Below are positions 12,601 through 18,859 of a DNA stretch of 22,277 nucleotides, in pieces (the stretch's first letter is position 1; each line of letters opens with the position of its first letter). The DNA comes from Apostichopus californicus (lineage: Eukaryota; Echinodermata; Holothuroidea; Aspidochirotida; Stichopodidae): assembly GCA_020650975.1 (NCBI GenBank), contig JAIPMN010013232.1, positions 1 through 22,277 on the forward strand, read 5' to 3'. A program made the position numbers and the translations under genes. The notes beneath the pieces are model-generated. The model was not told the origin of the DNA. It did no database searches and saw only the letters and a list, made by a program, of their open reading frames with translations.

Positions 12601-12961
12601 AGGCTGCATGATCATTTGTGTTGTGTTTAGAGCTGCATTTTGCATTAAATTTGTTTCAGTTTAGTGGTAAGATATTGTAGGTATTAACGTGAACTATTTC
12701 TGTGTAACACCAAGAAAATATGTCAGCCAATAGACAGTTTTTATTACTTACATAATCCTGTTTTCCTCTGATTAATTACACACTATAAACATGAAGCTGA
12801 ATTCCACTAAATTCTCACCATCATTTAATATCATAAACTTGGGCTTCGTTTCTAGCTGTGTTTGCCTTATTAAATTCTTTATTTTTTCTTTCACTTGCCA
12901 TTTTTGTTCCCCATGTCCAGCCATATGTGGGATCAGACCTTATTCACCGCCACCTCAATAG
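3636..12961 (+). CDS. Gene 1: TNF-receptor-superfamily-like type I membrane receptor, split gene (whole span)
   Basis: Joining exons 3636-3650, 4629-4721, 5479-5558, 7357-7456, 8211-8274, 9518-9631, 11031-11159 and 12921-12961 gives one open frame of 211 residues. All phases agree. In order: signal peptide (residues 1-21); cysteine-rich region (40-109) with GY, then CPC.EYTY, then CxxCxxCxxC, an MG step and CNNSVNAVCG, which fits TNFR_c6 repeats (PF00020); Thr-rich stalk (119-141); a second Cys cluster (144-160); a transmembrane helix (about 165-185); and a basic, short tail. Sequons are at N89, N102, N114, N128 and N145. The family binds TNF-type ligands at the cell surface. The ligand is unknown and the vertebrate orthologue cannot be assigned. 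The first seven exons are well supported. The last exon, and so the end of the protein, is uncertain: intron retention after exon 7 would instead stop at 11235. Confidence 0.8.
3661..4628 (+). other. Gene 1 intron 1
   Basis: It runs from tandem donors to a ccctttag acceptor. The first 570 bases hold nothing I recognise. The distal part carries a roughly 360-bp inverted-repeat element (listed separately), which stops 36 bases before exon 2. Only the short stretch with 'cttgtctccctttag' between the element and the exon is left to act as the polypyrimidine tract. Confidence 0.7.
4233..4592 (+). mobile_element. About 360-bp element with short terminal inverted repeats, copy 1
   Basis: The left end (TTAAGGGTGTGAAGACTGGCGC region) mirrors the right end (GGGGCGAGTCTTCAATGC). 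The whole segment returns in reverse orientation at 16063-16432; shared words include ggtctagataaaagataaca against the complement of tgttatcttttatctagacc. Two copies with the same ends make this a mobile or formerly mobile element. There is no coding capacity. TTAA is present at the left end but reads CTAA at the right, so the target-site type is not settled from this copy. Confidence 0.65.
4629..4721 (+). CDS. Gene 1 coding exon 2 (signal peptide)
   Basis: The acceptor is ccctttag|ATT and the donor GAT|gtaagc. The 31 codons start ILGCFAFFVLVAIASG, a hydrophobic core with a small-residue end (A-S-G|Q) that fits signal peptidase cleavage. An acidic and Ser-rich spacer QETEVSSG follows. The exon begins and ends in phase 0. 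Its counterpart in gene 2 is 21408-21524, also phase 0 on both sides. Confidence 0.88.
4722..5478 (+). other. Gene 1 intron 2, nothing recognised
   Basis: It is bounded by gtaagc and ttttcaccag. The interior is AT-rich with an A/G-rich patch near 5205-5275. No repeat or extra exon was identified. Confidence 0.6.
5479..5558 (+). CDS. Gene 1 coding exon 3 (start of cysteine-rich ectodomain)
   Basis: The acceptor is ttcaccag|AAC and the donor GATAC|gtaagt. The 26 full codons include C40, C49 and C60 with the phrase CNKGYHRNSGQC. A Cys followed by G-Y and then Cys is the opening of a TNFR cysteine-rich module. The exon leaves phase 2 (two bases of a Thr codon), which matches exon 4 exactly and no other nearby acceptor. 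A different frame over this exon stays open for about 65 codons but is a shadow. Confidence 0.88.
6295..6413. repeat. 45-bp-arm foldback with a nested second inverted repeat
   Basis: Bases 6295-6339 pair with 6350-6394 with a single mismatch, around a 10-base loop (tagttgtata). The loop and next bases (6340-6356, tagttgtatattttata) also have an exact 17-base reverse complement at 6397-6413. No clear target duplication flanks it. Two interlocking inverted copies of adjacent segments fit a template-switch event during replication better than a classical transposon. Confidence 0.75.
6938..7294. mobile_element. hAT-type non-autonomous element (341 bp) with perfect 8-bp target duplication
   Basis: The element is 6946-7286. 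Its ends TAGTGGCAGA and TCTGCCACTG are inverted copies, and it is flanked by GAACAGCT at 6938-6945 and 7287-7294. Short ends of CAGTGG type and 8-bp duplications are the hAT superfamily signature. The interior has GC-rich patches including a C-run and G-run near 7240-7262, and no transposase frame. It lies 70 bases upstream of exon 4, inside intron 3. Confidence 0.85.
7357..7456 (+). CDS. Gene 1 coding exon 4 (TNFR cysteine-rich core)
   Basis: The acceptor is ttcgcag|A. One base completes the Thr codon from exon 3, then 33 codons follow. The cysteines are C66, C67, C69, C81, C84, C87 and C90, with E-Y-T-Y after CPC and the CxxCxxCxxC run typical of a TNFR_c6 module; N89 is a sequon. The donor is ATG|gttggt, weaker than its neighbours. 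A rival donor four bases on (gtacca) would break the frame into exon 5. The exon ends in phase 0. Confidence 0.87.
7457..8210 (+). other. Gene 1 intron 4
   Basis: It is short and largely filled by the antisense LINE fragment (7541-7985). Its acceptor region has a good pyrimidine tract, ttcccttcctttcattttccgtag. Confidence 0.7.
7541..7985 (-). pseudogene. 3' end of a non-LTR retrotransposon (LINE), reverse transcriptase C-terminus, frameshifted
   Basis: On the minus strand the conceptual peptide contains FDHITPILRQLHWLPV, then after one frame change GLAPEYMSSM, RSLRSSNQLL and AAPTLWNSLPLHI, ending in YRLKTYLY and a stop near 7613. These phrases are the familiar C-terminal end of CR1/Jockey-like LINE reverse transcriptases. 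A 3' untranslated part and an ATT-type tail (7541-7560 on the + strand, ataataata) follow, as expected for LINE termini. The 5' part is absent (5' truncation). It sits antisense in intron 4 of gene 1 and is non-functional. Confidence 0.85.
8211..8274 (+). CDS. Gene 1 coding exon 5 (end of cysteine-rich region)
   Basis: The acceptor is tttccgtag|GAA and the donor CATG|gtaatg. The 21 codons read EIHPCNNSVNAVCGKR and onward. C101 and C109 close the module in the way 'C....DTVC' does in TNF receptors; MGKM|EIHPC across the exon 4/5 join resembles the MGQVEISSC step of TNFR1-type repeats. Sequons are NNS and NKT. It leaves phase 1. Confidence 0.87.
9075..9345. repeat. Pyrimidine-rich (CT) low-complexity tract
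   Basis: About 270 bases are dominated by C and T on the + strand, with runs such as tccccccctccctctcccg. The open reading frame across it is a by-product of the biased composition. It may be the flank of an old retroelement end, since a hairpin motif follows at 9395-9434. Confidence 0.6.
9395..9434 (+). other. Hairpin motif reminiscent of a hammerhead ribozyme core
   Basis: AGCCT precedes CTGAAGA, then a perfect 6-bp stem GATCCT-gct-AGGATC, then AAAATGTCAGGCC. The hammerhead core is CUGANGA, a stem, then GAAA. Here CTGAAGA fits CUGANGA, but GAAA reads AAAA and no separate third stem is visible, so activity is not expected. Similar phrases occur in ends of Penelope-like and other retroelements. 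Confidence 0.3.
9518..9631 (+). CDS. Gene 1 coding exon 6 (Thr/Ser-rich stalk)
   Basis: The acceptor is tatccag|AG, completing a Glu codon; the donor is GCGG|gtaagt. Of 37 codons, well over a third are Thr or Ser (TFTGATTSTN, LSTTLTGTTTSGT), followed by KCNCTEPES. This is a mucin-like, probably O-glycosylated stalk between the ligand-binding repeats and the membrane, as in several TNF receptors. NLS and NCT sequons add N-glycan sites. It leaves phase 1. Confidence 0.87.
9741..9822. repeat. 17-bp tandem repeat, about four units
   Basis: The unit gttatcccaaataaggt occurs in variants starting near 9741, 9759, 9776 and 9793, with a partial fifth. It lies inside intron 6, 110 bases after exon 6. 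Confidence 0.7.
9850..10156 (+). mobile_element. tRNA-derived SINE (SINE 1)
   Basis: The head has a pol III A box (TGGCCGAGTGG, 9861-9871) and B box (AGTTCGATTCC, 9923-9933) at tRNA spacing, with a Leu/Ser-tRNA look. The would-be acceptor stem does not pair, so this is not a tRNA gene. A tRNA-unrelated body follows, ending in 'aaaataactgccgattatt' and an ATT-rich tail. No clear target duplication was found. It is in the same orientation as gene 1. Confidence 0.8.
11031..11159 (+). CDS. Gene 1 coding exon 7 (transmembrane helix)
   Basis: The acceptor is tttcacag|AA, completing a Glu codon; the donor is AAAT|gtaaga. After DCSCMSTG comes a 21-residue hydrophobic helix VIVWLVTMIVTALVTVAFVLY, then the basic MSERIKAKLETLK. 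Positive charges after the helix fit type I topology, with N-terminus outside. It leaves phase 1. If intron 7 were retained the frame would run on for 25 more codons (CKKPVVFPSV...) to a stop at 11235. Confidence 0.88.
11160..12920 (+). other. Gene 1 intron 7
   Basis: It contains a purine/G-rich patch at 11248-11275 and the 839-bp hAT-type element. The rest (12160-12900) is AT-rich. An AATAAA at 12395-12400 is a conceivable poly(A) signal for a retained-intron form, without other support. Confidence 0.55.
11305..12159. mobile_element. hAT-type non-autonomous element (839 bp) with perfect 8-bp target duplication
   Basis: The element is 11313-12151. Its ends CAGGCCTCGACAAAT and ATTTGTCGAGGCCTG are a perfect 15-bp inverted repeat. 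GTAGTCAA flanks both sides (11305-11312, 12152-12159). Subterminal inverted words (GGTCGCCA, GGCGAGTAGAATTTT) recur near both ends, as expected for transposase-binding arrays. There is no long open frame, so it depends on another element for movement. It is in intron 7 of gene 1. Confidence 0.9.
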
Positions 12962-12967
12962 CCACAG
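12921..12967 (+). CDS. Gene 1 probable exon 8, containing a stop codon (TAG at 12959-12961)
   Basis: The acceptor is strong, with a long pyrimidine tract ending ccccatgtccag; the donor is CCACAG|gtaaga. Read in the phase left by exon 7, it gives S-ICGIRPYSPPPQ and then TAG. If the stop ends the gene, the receptor has only about 26 cytoplasmic residues. The donor after the stop means either an intron in the 3' untranslated region or a former coding exon now interrupted. Without the stop it would leave phase 0, matching the acceptor at 13775/13776. A second AG inside (gatcag, 12936) would give a different open frame. Confidence 0.45.
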
Positions 12968-13114
12968 GTAAGAACGACACAGTTGGTAAGTCCTGTGAGA
13001 TACAGACAGAAAAAAATGATACTAACTATACAAATTATATATTTTTTCCCCCAAATTCTTTTTTTCTTTGATTTTTGATTCCTCACTAAAAAGCAAAAGA
13101 AATATTAACCATGG

Positions 13115-13570
13115 TGATGTTATGTGTATGTGAGACACCAAGACTTGTCAACAGAATAACTCACCTAAAATGAGCTTGAATGAACTTCATACTTGGTATG
13201 TATACAGCCCTTTGTTATTCCTGGGCTTCTATTGTTATTGATTGCGGTCAGAGGTCATTTGAGGTCACCGGTGAAGACTACGTAACATCACTGTAAACAG
13301 GTTTGCTCAACAAGTGCAGTGGGGTAGTATTTGGGTAGCAGGTCCTCCCTTCATGATTTATTAGCTCTTTACTAGGATTGGTGGAGATCAAAGTTAATTG
13401 ACGGTCAAGCATCGTTAAAATCCTGAAACCTTGTCAACAGGTTTAGTTAATAATATATGGTCAGTGTTGGCCAATCTCATACACATCAAGTAGGTACCCC
13501 TTAGATAATTCTTGGTTGCTTTTAATATTGGTTGAGGTCAAAGGTCATTTGAAGTTGCAATCTCAAAGTT
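13115..13570 (+). repeat. Dispersed AGGTCA-type repeat, copy 2
   Basis: It has the same modules as at 2974-3545: 'tcaacagaataactcac', 'aacttcatacttggtatg', 'ggtcagaggtcatttgaggtca', and one exact AGGTCAAAGGTCA at 13535-13547. It lies between probable exon 8 and the relic tail exon of gene 1. Confidence 0.6.
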
Positions 13571-13775
13571 GATTAGTTAAATGGCTCAAATTTTCAATCC
13601 CAGCAGAATCTTTGTCAGAGACAGAGTTCTTATTTGAGATCACTCTGTCTTGTTGCCATTTTGCAGTATAGACAAGCATCTTTTTCTCTCTCTGTTAACA
13701 AAGGTACTTAGAGATTGATGGTCAACTGCAGTTTCCTTTTATGGCCTGCGTCGCAACTTGGTACTACCCAAACAG

Positions 13776-13973
13776 AGCGAGGTTGGTGATAACTCCAACA
13801 TTAGGAATATTGCAGATGAGCCCGAAGAGAGAAAGGTTGCAGACAGTCCGAAGAGAGGAAACTTCTGAAGTGGTCTACATGATATTGCTCCTGCCTGGTT
13901 GTGAGTCAGCTTGGAATCTACTGGCAGACATGAAATACAGTGAACAATATTCACTGAACAATTTTCACTCCTA
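13776..13973 (+). pseudogene. Possible relic of gene 1 cytoplasmic tail and death domain
   Basis: From the acceptor cccaaacag|AGC a frame reads SEVGDNSNIRN, IADEPEERKV, ADSPKRGNF, then TGA, then GLHDIAP. One base out of frame it continues PGCESAWNLLADM and KYSEQ.. NNFHS before TAG. An L..IAP helix, then SAWNLLA..KYSE, is the helix 1-2 pattern of death domains (PF00531; W..LA and YS). The phase expected from an uninterrupted exon 8 (0) fits. An in-frame stop, a frame change and a SINE directly after it suggest decay. After the SINE, 14231-14289 reads SITLISAA and, in another frame, GMDRHVSANSL, which could be helices 5-6. The competing view is chance similarity with a non-exonic sequence. A donor-like gttgtgagt at 13900 confuses matters. 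Confidence 0.35.
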
Positions 13974-13982
13974 GCTAACACT

Positions 13983-14221
13983 AGGAGTGATAGCTCAGTG
14001 GTTAACGCCGGTGCCTTTCAATCATAAGGTCCCGAGTTTGAGTAACTCCAAGATTAATGTATGTCGTCCAGTTACAGAGTTGTTGACAATTGACAATTCA
14101 TAATCATGGACATTAAATATGAATCAAGGAGACTGACTTCGGTCAGCTTGCGGCTTTGATAAGCCAATGATGGCTTCTTCGCGAGTTCCTGCTTGCAGGA
14201 GGATCTAAAATACATACATAC
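13983..14221 (+). mobile_element. tRNA-derived SINE (SINE 2)
   Basis: The A box region TAGCTCAGTGGTTAACGCC (from 13991) and a degenerate B box (cccgagtttgagt, about 14031) are followed by a body with 'gacttcggtcagcttgcgg' and 'gcgagttcctgcttgcagga'. It ends in a TACA-type tail, ctaaaatacatacata. It differs from SINE 1 in head and body. Its head abuts a 9-bp perfect inverted repeat (CACTCCTAG / CTAGGAGTG, 13966-13989). It interrupts the possible death-domain relic. Confidence 0.75.
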
Positions 14222-14397
14222 CGCCTTGATTCGATCACACTGATATCAGCTGCCTAGGTATGGACAGACATGTTTCAGCTAACAGCCTGAAATGAATGTC
14301 TACCATGCAAATGAATTGCCATTGAATGTATGGCCTTGGAATGTTCAGTCCAGAAAGGAATGGTTCTGGAATGGTGACAACCCTGGATTTTAGAGAC

Positions 14398-14562
14398 CTG
14401 GAAATATATAAAGTAGCTCTGAGATAAGTTTTCATTAAATATAGCGAGGGAGAGAAATAGATATTAGGTTATTTAAATAAAAAAATCTGGAAATATATTT
14501 AGCTCTGAAATAAGTTTTCTTTTAATATAGAGAGATAGATAGATATTACATTATGTAAGAAG
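14398..14562 (+). repeat. Imperfect tandem duplication, about 89-bp unit
   Basis: The segment starting 'ctggaaatatataaagtagctc' at 14398 is repeated from 14487 ('ctggaaatatatttagctctg'). Both continue through 'ataagttttc', then an atatag..gag.gagatagatatta stretch. AATAAA occurs at 14476-14481; it is a candidate poly(A) signal only by sequence. Confidence 0.7.
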
Positions 14563-16045
14563 AAAAAGCAGCACTTTTCATGAAAAACTGATAAACAAAG
14601 ATTCCAATTAATAGTCTTTTGAGAAGAAAAATAGTCAGTCAGATGAAATCAAGAATCTTTTTGTACTGCCAGTTCACCTGAACACTGCACATATTTGGTA
14701 CCCATGTATAAGTATAAGTTTTAAAGCCATGAGCTGTCAAGTGAGTCAAGAACAATATTTTAATTATCAGGAGGGAAGAAAAACCATAAGTGTCTTACAA
14801 ACAGAAAAAAGGCAAAAAGGTATTTGCTATGTTTCTGCAGCAAATCTTTCTACAAGGTACAATATTTATATTTTAAGTTTCTATAATATTATATTTTCAT
14901 ATCATTGCCATTACACACATCTTTCCACTCAATGTAAACGTTTTTAGAAGCATTTTACAATGGACAATTTATGTGTTTTTATAAATGTGTGTGTTTAAAA
15001 ATGATGTGTAAGTTTAACAGTACTTAATGCATGGCACCATCAAAGTAGTTATCGGTTGAAATGTTTATTTTATGATGTTGTATTGTTGTCCATAAACAAG
15101 GTTACAAATTGTGAATGTCTTATGAAAATATCAGTTTATGCAGTGTCATTTGCATACATTCCAGATTAAAACTTTTGTAAGGGGGATGGGCGGGGGGGGG
15201 GGGTGGGGTCAAAAGTGTGTAATGAACCCCTCCTGGAGGTGTCTTTGATACTTCGATACTTATGAGACGGTGGAACGATACGTAACTCACATTACTGTTC
15301 AAGTAGGATAAGGTTATATTTACAAACAATTGGATAATTCATTAAATTGAATGCAAGATTGTATCATTTCTCAACGGTTCTAATTTCCGCCGGATCTTCC
15401 AGAGTATATTAAGAGCATTAGTCCATATATCAGCAATGTTACAGAAAGCTTGAATCATTGGGTGTACATAGCCCCAGTACCCTCCCTAGCGTGTTGGTGG
15501 CTAATTACCCTAGGTTCGTAGCTGGCTAAACATTGCGTGCCTTTGGCTTATTTCCTCGTGGTCGGCCAAACCTCTAGCCGTGCATCCCTGGCAAATATTT
15601 GAGGTATCTTATTACGTCCAGCATGATATTGATACCGTGAAGACGTGAACTGGTTCTCCTTGTTCTTCACTTCGAATACCTTAATGTCCTCCCCACAGTT
15701 TCTGAAATGTTTGTTGAGCGTTATTGATTTTCCTTCAAGCGGAACAGCCTCCACACCCCCCCCCTCCCCCACACCCTTTGTAGTATGTATATCATAGCAC
15801 AGCCTGCTCGTATCCCGATTCCTGAGAGTTTAGGAATTCCATGTTTCTTATTGTATATGTCTGCACAGGTAGACATGTTCCATCAAAGTTATCCTCTTCG
15901 CTTAGTCTGCCCGTCCGTCGGTGGTAACTATAGTTACCAGTTAGAATTTTCCTATTCTAATTGGCCGTACTCTCCTCCATCTACCTTCCCCTGGCTCCGC
16001 CTCTCAGTCCTTGACTATCTATAAGTGTTGTGTAATGTGTTGTCA
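14563..16045. other. Intergenic stretch, nothing firmly recognised
   Basis: It holds a G-rich run (about 15181-15208), a minus-strand open frame of 74 codons (15548-15772) with no recognised product, and perfect palindromes near 15920-15960 (ggtaactatagttacc). No splice-bounded exon was found. The 15785-16045 part has the look of a retroelement end but no diagnostic motif. Confidence 0.35.
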
Positions 16046-16443
16046 TTAACTTATATATGTCATTAAAGGCATTGAAGACTCGCCCCAAACTGCGTGCCGC
16101 CCTCTGAAAAAAAAGTTAACTTTCTGTTGCTTGCAAGTGAAGATTTTTTCTTGTCGCTACAAAATGCAGACAGTAATGAAATGTGATACCTTTGTTATCT
16201 TTTATCTAGACCTGAGATGTCCATCGCTGCTATGTACACTGTGTTGTGGGTATTGACCGTATACTGCATGCTTTGACTGTGCACTAGTGTCTAATTACCG
16301 AGGGTGGCAAGCTGTGTGTGTATTTTGTGGGATAGATGGTGGTTTCTAACACTGCGTTTACACCTCATTCGAAACTAGGTCAGATTACCGGCATCAGACG
16401 TTTCTTTGTGCACGAATCTTTACTCCCTTTAACTTATATATGT
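16046..16443 (-). mobile_element. About 370-bp element with short terminal inverted repeats, copy 2 (opposite orientation to copy 1)
   Basis: The core is 16063-16432. The ends TTAAAGGCATTGAAGACTCG and, on the other strand, TTAAAGGGAGTAAAGATTCG match at 15 of 20 positions and each starts with TTAA, as in piggyBac-type elements. A longer direct repeat, TTAACTTATATATGT, flanks it at 16046-16060 and 16429-16443, so a 15-bp duplication is an alternative reading. The interior matches 4233-4592 in reverse. Confidence 0.65.
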
Positions 16444-17794
16444 AGCGCCAGCGAGTTGAGAAATAAACGGAACAAGAAGGTTGAGAGCCGACGTCATTCT
16501 GTACCGGACATGACATATTGTAACCATGCATGATATCTCTCTGGATAATAGCTTATCTACGTAAAGAGATTAATACGCACGTCGCGGCACAAGTGCCGTA
16601 CGTATTTATGGCATTTTAATTGTCGCTCTACGAGAGGACAGGAAATAATGAAAACGCGTGAGCTTCCGAGGCATTCACCCCTGGCTGTACACCACTGAGG
16701 ACTCCCACTCTGACCCCTAGTGCCATGTGATAGATTTACAGAGAAAGTGAACTTCCTCTATCTGGTGTGCATTTTTGCGTTGCAAAATCGACACGAAGCA
16801 GAACAAGAACTATCAACAGTGGTTTAGGTTTGGGGCCCATACACTCCAAGCTAATACAATTGTAATTATAATGCAAGTTGCTCAGCTAGTCACTGCACTG
16901 CAACAGTCGGTTGAAAAAGGTCTAATCCGGTTTCGAAGTCGATCTACAATGATCGAAAAGGATGGATATACGCCCCTCGTGGAGATATGAAAAAGTTTTG
17001 TCATAATTATGAATTACATTAAATACTTCATAAATTATAATTGGTACACCGATGAAGCGTTACTAGTGGGAAGACGTTTCCCCTAACCTCCGAAATTTGC
17101 CAGTAATGTATACTTAAAACAGGTGCCTTTTCAATACTTATTTGCCTCCTCCCCGGTCTCAGTGCCGTCATATGCATGTACTGGGAATACTTCTTCAATT
17201 GACACTATTGTATAGGTATTTAATGGTACGTGACACTTATAAATTATATCCTCAGTTCATCAGTATTGAGATACTCTTGAGTCCACAGAAACTAGCAGAT
17301 TAAACTTTGTAACCACATGCGCTTCCATGGTATATATTTAGGCTTAAATGGTTCTCTTTACTAAGTTATAGTACTTGTATACATTCTCGAGGTTGCCATA
17401 CTCGAAGTACAGTCGATATTAATCCCTGTCCATCGGCGGTATACCTAAAGATGCCGTTTATGCAATGCGTTATAGTAGGCGTTGAAATACGATTTCATCC
17501 GCCCCTTCCCCTCTCCAAAATGAAGATTTTGCCATTGCAAACACTGGGTTACTAACTTGTATTGGTTTGATCCACTCTTTATGTGGAAAGTTGACTTATT
17601 CAAAGATAAGGAGTAAATAACTTGAGGTAAAGGTGCACGAATGAGCCTCTCATTTGTCTTGATTATTTATATTGCTGGTAATTCTTTTCATTTAGTAAAC
17701 TATACTTAAGCTTGACATAGTACTGTCTGACATTCCGTTATAATTCACAGTACTATGTATTTAATGACACTACATTCATGCAGGTTAATTAATG
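16444..17794. other. Intergenic stretch, nothing recognised
   Basis: Short frames only (for example 16775-16990), none with a recognised domain or flanking splice sites in agreement. A small inverted pair lies near 16573-16603 (aatacgcac ... gtacgtatt). No repeat family was identified by eye. Confidence 0.4.
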
Positions 17795-18168
17795 GTCTAA
17801 CACAAGGGCGTAGGAACCGGGGGTGATGGGGGGAGGGCGCCAGCCCCCCAGTGAAAAATATGGGGGCGGAAGTATCATTCCGCACCCCCTCCCCCGCTCC
17901 GCAAGTCAGAAAACCCCTTTTTCATTTCCAAATGAGAAAAAAAATCTCATTTGGAGCACCAAATTGCATCTAAGGCCAGGTGAAAATGCAAAATTATTTA
18001 CAAAATGGAGTGGGTGTTGAAGTGTGCTATATTGCACCAAATTGCATCTGAGGCCACCTGGAAATGCAAAAAAATTCCCTCCCCTTAGACCCCTCCCCCA
18101 GGCCGGCCATCAGTCTTCAGCCCCCCCCCCCCCACTCAAAAGTACCTTCCTACGCCACTGGTCTAACA
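17795..18168. mobile_element. hAT-type non-autonomous element (358 bp) with perfect 8-bp target duplication
   Basis: The element is 17803-18160. Its ends CAAGGGCGTAGGAA and TTCCTACGCCACTG are inverted copies with two mismatches. GTCTAACA flanks it at 17795-17802 and 18161-18168. Inside are a hairpin (ccaaatgaga ... tctcatttgg), C/G-runs, and a direct duplication of 'gcaccaaattgcatct(a/g)aggcca' about 78 bases apart. It has no coding sequence. Confidence 0.88.
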
Positions 18169-18713
18169 TATTGTTACACTGTGTTCATGGCTAGGAAGGG
18201 GTCTTTAATTTCTCAAAACAACCCAGCGATAGATGCCCGTGAAATCATTTGGGCAGTGTGGACGAAGTGAATTTGATGTCCCAGCCACTGCAAGGTTCGA
18301 AACCTACTGTATAAAAATGTGGGTCCTGTTGTAACTTTTCAAATGTAATTTCTCCATTTTCTGCCATAAGTCAGATTTTCCCAAGTGTTGTTTTGTATTT
18401 TCTGGGTTATTAATACGGAAAACTTCGGATATTGTTTTAAAGCAGAAATAGTGGTTTCACTATATTGAAGTATGAAAGTAACAGCGGTGTTATCAAAGAA
18501 ATTTTCTTCTATCTTTTATTAAAGACAAAATGAAACCAAATAATAAGGGAGATTTAAAATTAGCTGACTAGTTTATTCATTTCAAATAATTTTCAAAACA
18601 ATTTCAACGTGTTCGGCATTGATTTGCATGTCATCGATGCCATTATGCATTGGAATTAAAGTGTCTGGCCTAATAAAATTTCGGTAGTTAAAGTTCATAA
18701 TAATAGTAATACT

Positions 18714-18856
18714 AATGATGATGATGATGATGACGACGTCGACGACGACGACGATGATGACGATAACGATGAAGTCGAAATCTCGAAACGAAAAAGTCGA
18801 AATCTCGAAACGAAAAAGTCTCGAAATCTCGAAACGAAAAAGTTGAAATCAAGAAA
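18714..18856 (+). repeat. GAT/GAC microsatellite followed by a 22-bp minisatellite
   Basis: ATG/ACG-type trinucleotides run from 18714 to about 18772. Then come two exact copies of a 22-bp unit (gtcgaaatctcgaaacgaaa plus aa; 18774-18795, 18796-18817), a 24-base variant with an extra 'tc' (18818-18841) and a decayed fourth (gttgaaatcaagaaa). The unit itself contains two cgaaa words. Confidence 0.85.
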
Positions 18857-18859
18857 TGT

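Noticed and set aside
13704-13973. Alternative gene 1 3' end through acceptors 12936/12937 and 13703/13704, keeping an open frame to 13974
   Set aside because: It is phase-compatible, but it skips a better acceptor (12920), uses a poor one and yields an unusual hydrophobic tail. It remains possible if transcripts show it.
13741-13974. 77-codon open frame as an independent gene
   Set aside because: Only its last third resembles anything (a death-domain-like piece). Its start lies in what looks like intron, so it is treated as part of a relic exon.
13983-14050. A second tRNA gene
   Set aside because: The B box is degenerate and a tRNA-unrelated body with a TACA tail follows, so it is the head of a SINE.
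15181-15208. G-quadruplex as a functional element
   Set aside because: G-runs here and at 20622-20638 could fold, but they look like simple-sequence runs in non-coding DNA, with no gene boundary nearby to suggest a role.
18714-18856. CRISPR-like array
   Set aside because: The units are contiguous with no unique spacers, in clearly eukaryotic DNA, so this is a minisatellite.
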